Source of the DNA: Guadua angustifolia
Lineage: Eukaryota; Streptophyta; Magnoliopsida; Poales; Poaceae
Reading direction: 5' to 3'
NCBI GenBank assembly: GCA_036346375.1
Contig: CM070508.1
Coordinates: 19,102,852-19,166,851, forward strand
Length of the DNA: 64,000 nt
Part shown: positions 55,016 to 64,000 of the stretch, piece by piece
Layout of the letters: every line of letters starts with the position of its first letter
Numbering within the stretch: the stretch's first letter is position 1
The notes under the pieces: generated by a model
Databases searched by the model: none
The model's input: only the letters and a program-made list of their open reading frames with translations
Told to the model about the DNA's origin: nothing
Translations under genes and position numbers: made by a program

Positions 55016-56163
55016 ATCACTATTGTTGATCTTAACATGGGAGTTAATTGTTGTGTTTCATATTATGCTAAATGAGCGTGTGAATGGCATTTTATTTTGG
55101 TGTTCAGGCGATTGGTCTTGCAAGTTGTGACCATAATATTCATGTGCACACCTCAGATTATTTTTCGATAGCATACTTTTCAATGATGGCATTGGTTTAG
55201 ATTTTAGACTCTATTATATAGAAATTACACTATTTGTTTTGTATATATGGTCCGATTGGTTTGTGGCACATTGCATTGGCTGTACTGCCAAAATTTGTGA
55301 TTGGTTGACCAAATTTGACATGTATTTGGTTTGTAGCCACAATTTCACTCCAATTTTGGCTTGCAACCAAGACATAACTAATGCTAGTTTATTTTATTGC
55401 CAAAATGTGGCCAAGTTAGGCAACCAAATTGATGCCCAAAATCTTGGCGGGGGCTAGGTGGCCGTGAACCAAGCAAATCATAATTTCAATTGTTGGGTTA
55501 TCCTATTCGGTTTCTAAATAGATGCCATTTTAGAATTTGTGCGATCAAGTTTTAAAATTTTAAAATAGATGCAATATGTGGTTGTTATTATATTAAATCT
55601 TGTCTTTTGTCTGCTGAGTGGATGTCCTAGTTTTAGGGAGGTCTTTGCCAAATTTCTAATAATTTAGGAGAATGACAACTAAAGGCGCATACAAATCAGT
55701 AATTAGGCTTTAATTTGGTTCAACATTTAGCATTTATAACGTCAGCGAGGCGAGTTAAACCCGTTCGGGGTATTGCATATTTTCATAAGGAGCTCGAGGC
55801 GGTGATTCGTTGGGTTCCATTACGAAAAGTGTTGCGCTTCGAGTTGTCCACGTTTTGGACAGCCACGGATGTGCGCTTGAGTACGATGGTCGTGACACGA
55901 GGGTGTCTGACGGGTTGGGATTCGGTGGTATTTCCTTGTCGTTCTCCTAGTGCATAACATAAGTGGTGCGCCGTGCCGTCGTTGCACTTTCGGAGAACAA
56001 CGGGTTATCTTTTAGGAATTCGACCGAAACACCCTCATGCCACGACCACCGTACTAAGCCCACATCGATGGGTGGGTAAGCTCCCTCCTATTTAGCAAGG
56101 CTTAAACCGTCTAAATCTGAAATTTGGATGCATGCATTGACGTTATGTAATGGCGATCTTTGG
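55016..56163 (+). other. Region between the CACTA 5' block and the TNP2 start
   Basis: 55016-55700 is AT-rich, intron-like, with no domain. 55715-55957 has a short open frame that is not recognised. The rest leads into the TNP2 remnant. Confidence 0.35.
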
Positions 56164-57607
56164 ATGGAAGATCGGCGGTGGATGTCGATGGTTGGATGAA
56201 GTGCGGGAGACACACGGACGAGTGGATCGAGAAGGCTAGAGCATTCGTGGATGATGCTTTCGAAGATTCCCGACCCTAATGCGTGATGCGTGTGGTGTCC
56301 TTGTGCTGCGTGCTCGAACGAGAAGAGGACCAAGAAGGATATTAGCCATCACCTATGTAGGCATGGCTTCAAACCAAATTACTTTGTATGGGTAGCTCAT
56401 GGCGAGAGGAAGCGTCCGCACGGTGTGTGTACTGTGGATTTTGAAGAGGGCTCTGACGAAGTCGAAGTTGATAGATTAGACGAGCTCACGGATGATGTGG
56501 CTCAAGACTTACGATCTCTCCCCGAGGAAGAGTCAGGAGCCACTTGCCGAACAATTCGAAGCTCCTTGATTACGCCAAGTTGCATTTGCATGAGCATACC
56601 GATGTGTTGTACTCTCGGCGATTGTCGCGTCTAATGGCGGTGAAGACCAAGTACAAACTGTCGACCAATTGCTTCAACGACCTTTACAAACTGCTGGATA
56701 GCCTCCTTCCGAGTGGACACAAGATGACTCCGAATCTTCTACGAGTCGAAGAAGCTTCTTCGCGTGTTAGGCATGCCGTGCGAGAGGATAGACTATTGCC
56801 CAAAGTTCGCATGCTTTATTGGAAGACCGATTACGGGGTGACTCACTTTAAGCATTGTAATGAGAGTCGATGCGAGGAAGTTAAATGTCTGAGCGTGGAA
56901 TGAGACAGACGGCGGTGGCGGAAAACATTCCGTTTCTTCCGATCACTCAACGTCTGCAGCGTCTGTACATGTCCAAGGCCACGGCGAGACACATGAGGTG
57001 GCACAAAGAGGGCAAGCGTAGAAAGGAGGGCGTGATGATTCATCCGTCTGATGCAGAAGCTTGGAGGCACTTTGACCAACAACACCCTGAATTCTGGCGG
57101 AGACTTGGAATGTGCGTATAGGCCTCTCGACAAGCGGGTTCCGCCATTCAATCGATGGCGCACCCGTACTCGTCTTTGGCCGGTGTTCGCAATCCCGTAC
57201 AACCCGCCGCCTCAACTCGCTTGAAAGAAGAGTACATGTTTCTTTCCGTTATAATACACGGGCCTAAGTCTCTGAAAAAACTTAGATCTATTCATGCAAC
57301 CTCTGGTAGAAGAGTTGGTGACACGTGGACTAAAGGAGTCTTGGCGCATGATAGCTACAAGGGGAAGAACTTTAGGATCGTGCGCATACCTATGGTCAAT
57401 ACGATTTTCCGCGTATGGCATGTTCTCGGGGTGGAGCACGCATGGAAAGTTGTCATGCCCTATATGCTGCGTAACATCGATGCTTTCACCTTTGAACAAT
57501 GGGGGTAAGTCTGTTGGTTCATTGTCACCGTTGTTTCCTGGAGCCGAAGCACCCATTTAGGAATCAAAAAAAGGCATTTCGCAAAGGCAAGACTGTGAAG
57601 AAGGGGC

Positions 57608-60600
57608 TGTAGGGTCGAGGATGCGCCTAGAGGGGGGGTGAATAGGCATTTTACAAAATTAATCGCTCTCTAATCAATTCGCTCTAATACACCCTAAGTC
57701 AAAACCTAATCAAAGATATATGGAAGCGATAAATAGGTTTTGACAATTTAAACCTAAATCAACTAGGCTCACTAGTGCACTATCTAAAATAAGTCTCTAC
57801 ACTAGAATTGCTAAATTGAACAATCAATTAATACTAAGCAATTCTAATACATTCAAGCAATCAATAATATGCACAAGGTAAATACTTGAAAGTAAAGAGA
57901 CAAGGGACAACCGATGTTTTTCCGTGGTGTTCGGAGACTTGCCGGTCTCCCTAGTCCACATTGAGGCTAGCCCACACTTGAGCCGGCTCCGCTCGAGCAC
58001 CGCCTCTTTCCACTAGTCGTGGTTTTCACGCTCGCGTAGGCTCAACCCGAACCTTCACAAACTTGGCGGGCTTCTCACACCTCGAGGCTCCGCGCCAGAC
58101 GACGACCTCGCCGTCTAGGAGGCGGCAACCTCCAAGAGTAACAAGCCGCTCCTTGCTTGAACCTCACCGGCACAACAAATGCGCTCCTCGGTGATCACCA
58201 AGTGCAACACATGCACAAGGCCTCCTCAAGTGCAACACATGCACAAGAGGTACCCAAACCACTTCCTAATTGCAACAAATGCAATTAGTCTCACTCTTAA
58301 GCTCAAGAGGCAAATGGAGAAGAGCAACACATGCACACAACTCCCACACCCTCAACAATGCCAGCCACACATGCCCCAAGCCCCCAAGGGGGTATATATA
58401 GCCCCCCACAAGAAAACTAGCCGTTTGGGGGCAAAATGGCGAATCGACAAAGTCTTGGACTACAGCCTCTAAGGGCAGTGCCGCCCACCAGTCATCGGCC
58501 CAACAGCCATAATCCCGACTACCGCCCTCGAGACACAGTAGTACCGCACTTCTTGACTACCGCGCTCCCAGCGAGCCAGTAGTGCCGGCCTCAGACACTA
58601 CGGAAAATCTTGCTCCTTTGGAAAATACCTCACAGGTGCCTTGGGCAGGTAGTACACATTCTTGGTACTACAGCCCATGCTGCTGCAGATAGTGCCTGCC
58701 ACCTGGAGAAAAAAACCAATTTGACTCCAAAATCTATTTCTTCAAAACCAAACCTATTCTTTGAGCCTCTAGATGATCAACACATGATCAAACACACGTG
58801 CAAAACACATTTGCACCAACTTAGCTCATGCTCAAAGAATTCAAACCAAATTCGAAAACACATTTCACAACCAACTCAAGATCTATTTGCAAAACGTATT
58901 AAGCAAATCAAACCCGAGTTTATGAGATTAATTCCCCTAGCCATGTGAAGGTCAACACGAGACCCAGTCAACTTGCCAACACCCGTTGCAAGCCCTACTC
59001 ACATGCTCTCGGAAATCCGGACTCATAAACCTCAGTTTATTCGCACAACGAACTTGCAAATAACGCTATAAACACATTTCATGCTTGAGCACTACTCTTT
59101 GCAACACATGCAAAAGTCTAGCTCCAAGCAACATCAAATCAAGGTGCATGAACTCTCCAATTGCAACACATGCAATTCTCTAGTTCAATGCAACCACAAA
59201 TCAAACTTCGACTAAAACCAAAACCATACGTATGAGCTCTTTACTCGCAACACATGCAAGCCTCTAGCTCCATACAAACACAGAAACATCAAATCATGCT
59301 TGAGCTCTCTCCTTTTGCAACACATGGAAAACTTAGCTCCAAGCAACCACACAGTTTTATAAAGATTTGTTTTGCGAACTAAACATGAAGCTTCAACTAA
59401 TGCAACACATGCAAAAGTGAACTTCACGCAAAAGCCAACGCACTAGCTTATCACTTCTTGCAACACATGCAAATCAAAGCATTATCACGAAAACCAAATG
59501 CATATACTCTTTCATCTTTGCAACATATGCAAATCGAGCATAATGCAAAACAACCAAGCATAGGCTTAACACATTTGCAACACATGCCAAATGGTTAACC
59601 CATATGCAAAAACCAAATCAAATGGTTTGAGCTCGAGTGAGCGAGAATGAGATCACCAACACATGAAGAAGCTCAAGCAAAAGGAACGACCCTCTTAATA
59701 GCACGGCGATAAAACCTTAGACTCAAAGACTACAAAAGTCCTTAGCCTATCTAATTATACCTTAGCAAGCGCAAGCAATCCCTTTGGGGTCTTTATGATC
59801 ATCGCTTAGATACTCCTGGGATCATCACCCTTCTTTATCTTGGGATCCATTCTTGGCGCCCATCAACTCATGATGCCGTCCTTGTCCGTTCTCATCATCT
59901 TTGGACCTAACTCAAACATAACTCAAGAAACTTGTTAGTCCAAGATGCATGGTTGTCTCAATTATCTTTTGCACTCCATTAACACATAATGGATGCCTCT
60001 AGATCAATTGAGCACAACCTAAATCAATTGAGATGATTAATTGTGTCTTAAGTATAATAATGCAACTCATGCTTAATTATACTTAAGAACTATTCATTAT
60101 CCTTAATTAATCAAGGAACACCATCAACACATGATGAAATATTCTTTAATAATTAACACGACAAATGAACTCAATTTAAATTATCATTTAAATTGATATG
60201 AGTATATATTAACTACACAAGTTTTCATATACTCATGTTGATGGAAAGTAATGATCCATTATATGCAAATTGTATGGAAATGATCATTACTCTAAATCAT
60301 CAACTATAGAATACACCCACATGTATCGTGCATAAATATGATTGACTTGGAGATAATATGCACATATTCAAATTGATCGTATTGGAGTATATCCTATATT
60401 ACCATGAGTATACTTATAACTAGGCAATTCAAATATATACTCAAGGATTTAGTTTCTTTGTCTTGATCCTTATATGCGTCAATAACGAATTGATCAATAC
60501 AAAGAGACTTTCAAGTTAAACTACAAACTCCCCCTAAATATGTGCATCCATGTAATATATGGATTGGGAAACATGATGCACATTTTGTGGTAAATGTAAG

Positions 60601-60836
60601 GGACATTCATACTTTAACTTGAATCCAAAGTATGTAATTAATACTATAATGAATATGCATACATACCTCGGGTTTTCCATTTTTCAATGCGATGAGACTA
60701 AACAAAGATATTCTAAACAAACATGTTAGTCTCGATATAAGATTGTCATTAATAACACTATCGCATTAGATGGATAATCGCAATATTAGATTTTTCATTA
60801 ACACCAAAACCATAACTAATGAAGGTTGAACTTACA
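57608..60836 (-). mobile_element. Solo LTR, 3.2 kb, inside the CACTA transposase, duplication GGGGC
   Basis: It starts TGTAGGGTCGAGG and ends GGTTGAACTTACA, a TGTA/TACA inverted pair. GGGGC flanks it at 57603-57607 and 60837-60841. There is no coding domain, primer site or polypurine tract. A TATA-like CTATATATACC on the minus strand (about 58391-58401) and the minus-strand reading of the ends suggest minus orientation. Long LTRs with this start are common in grasses. Removing it restores the transposase sequence across the junction. Confidence 0.82.
58190..59600. repeat. GCAACACATGCA motif series within the solo LTR
   Basis: GCAACACATGCA or a close variant occurs at about 58203, 58232, 58323, 59101, 59163, 59248, 59317, 59402, 59460, 59520 and 59578. 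The last eight are spaced 57-85 bp apart, each inside a longer degenerate unit with TAGCTC or CAAATCAA nearby. It looks like an old tandem expansion inside the LTR. Confidence 0.8.
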
Positions 60837-61269
60837 GGGGCCACCCGAACGTTTCGAAGTGCAGGATATCATCGACTGGCATGACGATCTAGCGGATATC
60901 GGGTATGTGAAAGACTATGGTGAGGAGCACCATTGGACTCATAAGTGCGACATCTACAACCTTCCTTATGCAAAAGACACGAAGCTACCTCACAACATCG
61001 GCGTGATGCACCAAGAGAAAAATATGTGCGAGTCGATCGTGAACACAAGCAGGACATCCCACGAAGACTAAAGATAACAAGAAAGCACGTGCGAATTGCG
61101 CTCGATATGTGATCGGCCGGACATGAACCTCGATGAGAATGGGAGGAAACCTAGGGCAAAATTACGCGCCTTGCGTGGGCAAATAAAGCGATTCTTGATT
61201 GGATTAAGGAAAAGGTTAAATTCCTAGATGGTTATCTGGCGAACCTTCGACATGCCGTTAGTATAGAGC

Positions 61270-61640
61270 AATGCAAGTTAAATGGGATGAATGCCCACGA
61301 CTACAAAGTCTTCATAGGCGTTTGTTTCGGCTATGTGGCGTGGATATGTTGGCGATGATATATGGATCACTTTGGCGAGCTTAGCTTCTTCTATCGAGAG
61401 CTCTGCACAAAGAGATATCCGCATCGAGGATGGAGGAATTGGAGAAGGACATTGTCGTGCTTGTGACAAAGCTCGAGAAGATTTATGTCCTGGGTTTTCA
61501 ATTGCATGCAACATCTCTTGGTTCATCGCCATATGAAGCAAAAGTTGGGGGCAGCAGGTTTAGGTGGATGTATCTTTGTGGGCGCATGATGAAAAGTCTT
61601 AGGCGAAGGTGAAGAACAAAGCGAGTCGAAGCGGTATTCT
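61270..61640 (+). pseudogene. DUF4218-like part of the TNP2 transposase
   Basis: In shifting frames the translation gives MNAHDYKVFIGVC, FGELSFFYRELCTKRYPH, then YEAKVGGSRFRWMYLCGRMM. These match the usual MNAHDxHVF, LSxFFRxLC and PYEAKVGGPVQYRWMYPF segments of the domain that follows the TNP2 core. Stops and frame changes are present near 61330 and 61610. Confidence 0.78.
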
Positions 61641-61649
61641 TTGAAGCTT

Positions 61650-62630
61650 GGTGATTCGAGAGATCGCCTACTTCACGGACAAATACTGCGACAAAAACAA
61701 GGTCCATGTGCCACAACCAAGGTATAAGAAGGCATGTCGAAGTACTTCCAACTTGGAGGTGTTCCATGACCAAGTCGGATGCAATGTCGGCAAAAGCACC
61801 ACACGTGACTTGGGCCTTGGCGGAAAAGGATTTGATTCGGTTGTATGTATGCGACAACATGGATGAAATGAAGGTGTACATCGAGTAAGTCAATAAATGT
61901 CGAAATAAGTCATAAATCGTGCTTATGAAATAAATGTCTGAAATAAATATTAAATCTTGTAGTCAATTTATTCAAGAAGAGTGGTAAGGATCAAGTGAAC
62001 CTTGGCGAACAAATTGACAATCTGAAGCAGCGAGGCCGTGGACAAGGCCGTCAAACTTTCTAACCTGGTTTCATTACCACGTAACCTTCTTCCTCTTATA
62101 CAAGTTCACTTAATTTACAAATGTGTGGCATTTATTCCTTAATGAATTTTGCCTCGAATGCTTGTGCGATGTCAAAGACACGCGGCGTGCTAACGATCTC
62201 CGACAAATGTCACGTGGATGCGGTAGTAGAATTAAGGTCCATGGATGCTATGATTGCCATGGATATCGATTTCGATCCAAGCGGTGAGTCGGCTCGCCCC
62301 AATGCAACTACGGTGAGCAATGGCGTCGTGAGTTATGTCACCGATGACTCGGTGGTCGGACATAGAGTACTATGGGATCATCGAGGATATTGTAGAAATT
62401 TCGTATGAAGGCAACAAAGATCTCTCGCTCGTGCTCTTTCGTTGCGAGATGGTTCCATCAACTAGTGGGGTGCGGCGTGCTCCAAAACTAGGACTAGTGG
62501 AGATCAATCATAAGAAGGCGTATCAAAAGCTGGCGTGTTCATTACTGCCGAACAAGTCGGTGGTGTTCTATCTGCCGTCGCATACGAATTACAAAAGTTG
62601 GTGGATTGTACATAAATGTCTTCCACAGTA
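61650..62630 (+). pseudogene. DUF4216-like C-terminal part of the TNP2 transposase
   Basis: Frames give VIREIAYFTDKYCDKNKVHV, then, from 62335, YYGIIEDIVEISYEGNKDLS, LVLFRCEMV and the closing SVVFYLPSHTNYKSWWIVHK. The YYG...I..I, VxLFKCDW and VFYVxDP...W pattern is that of DUF4216. The middle (about 61870-62120) is AT-rich, intron-like and unassigned. Confidence 0.72.
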
Positions 62631-62769
62631 GATTGCCCGATCTCACGGAAGGCGACTACGATTCTCACCCAGGGCGTGGAGGTATTCCAAGAACAAGAGT
62701 TACGGAGAAATTGCGTCGATATTGGTGATGGGCTAGATAATATTTTGGGATCGATATACCCATCTCATG

Positions 62770-62848
62770 TAGAAGGAGAAGAAGAGGAGGAAAGAAAGGA
62801 GGAAGAGGAAGAGGAAGAGGAAGAGGAAGAGGAAGAGGAAGCCGAAGA
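62770..62848 (+). repeat. GAGGAA repeat encoding an acidic tract
   Basis: A run of GAGGAA/GAAGAG units encodes a Glu stretch at the decayed transposase end. It is a simple repeat, with acidic tails being common at the C-termini of TNP2 proteins. Confidence 0.8.
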
Positions 62849-62979
62849 TTTTAAGCTATTTAATTTTATAGGTTTAATTTTATATACTTTATGTCATTTA
62901 ATTTTATATACATTTATATTTTATTCGTTTCAATTAATATCAATGTACTTTATGTCATTTAATTTAATTTGTGCGAGGA

Positions 62980-64000
62980 TGGCTCAGGTTAAGAAGTTGG
63001 CTTCAAAATTGAAGAAGGTCTTGGGAAGGGGGCATGAGGAGTGCAGGCGGGGCAACTCACCCGATCTGGCGCTTCCCGGGAGGAGGAGGAGGAGGAGGTG
63101 GCTACCACCGACTCGGGAGGAGGAGGAGGTGGTGGAGGAGGAGGGCGACGATGAGCCGTTGGGGTTCTTGGCGTCGGGCACTTGAGGAGGGATGAGGGCG
63201 GGGCGAGGCTGGAGTCCATGGGAGTCTGTTGGTACCGAGTCGGGGTGCCTCCGCCTCGAGCTCTGGGATCCAAGAAGAGTCGGGGCGGAATAAATTGCCA
63301 AAAGCCCCCACAGATCCGGTAAACAAGATCTTGATAGTTGTTTCTAGCGGCGAAGGTATGTGCTACAAATTTTCGATGTCTTTTATTGCTAACCACAAAC
63401 TTGCTAACTACTTGTTATGAATTCTTCATGCGGTGGCTTGGTTTGCCTCAACAAGGGTAGCAGGGGCAGGCCACTTGCTAGGGGTGATCTTGAAGCAACT
63501 CTACCGGGCGAGTGGGCGAGGTGGTGCTCGATGCCGGTGACTAGATGGGCGACTACTCGCTCGTGGAGGGCGACGAGGAGGCCATTGCGGATCATTGCAT
63601 AGCCGAGTTACGGGTAAGTTGTCATTTCTATTAAAGTTTTGTGTTTATAGCTTCACGTGTTTGTTTCGTTTGAGGTAGTATCGGCTTGTACTGGCGCATC
63701 GGGGCGACTATCATGCTTGCATACTGCTGCTCGACACAATGGCGGCAAAGGCGGTCGGGGCGCCATCGAGTTATGCCGTGGGGGAGCGGTGATGAAGCAC
63801 TACAAGAGCGGGGATGAAGATCTCGAGGGCACATGCCTTGCGCGATACCTCGGCGAAGAGTACACCTTGGCGTCCGGATTTGGATGGACAAGTGTCCACA
63901 CACTTGGAAGGATCTCTGCAAGATGTGGGCATCGAAGGAGTGGATCGAGAGGTCCAAGAGGAGCAGGGGGAATCGAGAAGCCAACCCGAGATCTGTGTGA
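62980..64000 (+). pseudogene. Second CACTA ORF, Transposase_24/TNP1-like, partial
   Basis: A start MAQVKKLASKLKKVLGRG at 62980 leads to a basic then acidic sequence. After interrupted frames, the end of the window gives MDKCPHTWKDLCKMWASKEW and ERSKRSRGNREANPR. The pattern W..L...W.S..W...S..NR.NR is that of the second (TNP1/Transposase_24) protein of CACTA elements. The gene has stops and probable introns (for example near 63300 and 63600) and runs off the window. Its assignment is tentative. Confidence 0.45.

Larger units (their letters stand above)
56164..62630 (+). pseudogene. CACTA TNP2-family transposase, decayed and interrupted
   Basis: The first part, 56164-57602, reads MEDRRWMSM, WCPCAACSNEKRTKKDISHH with LCRHGFKPNYFVWVAHGE, LPSGHKMTPN, KVRMLYWKTDYGVTHFKHC and FLPITQRLQRLYMSKATARH. 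It then gives MRWHKEGKRR and HFDQQHPEFW, and, in another frame, FSAYGMFSGWSTHGKLSCPI. These are TNP2 landmarks in order. After the solo LTR at 57608-60836 the frame resumes at PPERFEVQDIIDWHDDLADI, then HWTHKCDIYNLPYAKD and LPHNIGVMHQEKNM, the latter normal for this family. The DUF4218 and DUF4216 parts follow. Multiple stops and frameshifts show it is inactive. TNP2 proteins cut and join the ends of CACTA elements in the nucleus. Confidence 0.88.
52658..64000 (+). mobile_element. CACTA (En/Spm) transposon, over 11 kb, right end outside the window
   Basis: The left end is CACTACAGGAAACAAG at 52658, the CACTA terminus. Short subterminal motifs follow (GTGTCCTCGGCC and CCGACGACACA, often in pairs), then a ~155-bp tandem array, a GC-rich 5' gene region and two transposase-related genes on the plus strand. 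This order fits En/Spm elements. The element is interrupted by a solo LTR at 57608-60836. Its right terminus and target duplication are beyond the window edge. Confidence 0.9.

Noticed and set aside
54497..55029. Overlapping 168-169-codon frames on both strands
   Set aside because: Produced by GCC/GGC-rich composition; translations are Arg/Pro/Ala/Gly repeats with no domain.
58190..59600. Phased GCAACACATGCA motifs as a CRISPR array
   Set aside because: Repeats are short, degenerate and irregularly spaced, lie in a plant LTR, and there are no cas genes.

Overview
The window looks like an intergenic stretch of a grass (Poaceae) nuclear genome. It has AT-rich DNA packed with nested Gypsy, Copia, CACTA, Mutator-like, hAT, Tourist and Helitron elements, and one GC-rich two-exon gene with typical plant GT-AG splicing. 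I found only one apparently intact host gene: a tau-class glutathione S-transferase at 22268-23155 (+). Almost everything else that can be identified is a transposable element or a gene fragment carried by one. The species was not determined. All calls come from reading the sequence; no database search was run.

Layout. 1-1391: 5' end of a minus-strand Gypsy element (leader, primer binding site, LTR). 1453-3800: solo LTR with 5-bp target duplication ACTTG. 3806-5767: older minus-strand LTR-like sequence split by a second solo LTR (4340-5106, duplication TCAAT). 5841-8414: inverted repeat, leader and broken gag of a Gypsy-type element. 8420-8961: GC-rich block and one CACTA terminus. 9694-15819: a 6.1-kb minus-strand Helitron carrying exon fragments of GINS subunit PSF3, an NPK1/ANP-type MAPKKK and ribosomal protein L13a. 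16324-17686 and 18224-19607: two copies of an AT-rich Mutator-like family. 19950-22140: small MITEs and unassigned DNA. 22268-23155: the GST gene. 23601-24157: nested fold-back MITEs. 24289-25711: a second Helitron of the same family as the first, in the opposite orientation.

26639-33735 is a nest of at least four insertions. An old Copia RNase H fragment is broken by a 4.9-kb Copia (26726-31648, duplication TGATC), by a 1.3-kb Mutator-like element with ~230-bp terminal inverted repeats (31724-33025, duplication GTAGAAAAC) and by a 400-bp element (33153-33552, duplication GGTCTAGGC). 33736-39950 is mostly unassigned, with one further AT-rich copy at 37607-38307. 39951-41681 is a Tourist MITE split by a LINE-like retroposon. 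41690-46240 is unassigned apart from a small hairpin and a TGCAACAA-rich block. 46240-48820 holds a MITE, another AT-rich copy and a hAT element (duplication ATAATAGC). 49724-52552 holds microsatellites, a large inverted repeat and degenerate tandem repeats.

From 52658 to the right edge lies a CACTA (En/Spm) transposon of more than 11 kb. It has a CACTA terminus, subterminal repeats, a ~155-bp tandem array, a decayed TNP2 transposase and a second transposase-related ORF. A 3.2-kb solo LTR (57608-60836, duplication GGGGC) sits inside its transposase.

The genes do not form a pathway. The story is one of insertion history, with the Helitron as a carrier of three unrelated nuclear gene fragments and one stress/detoxification gene surviving in the repeats.
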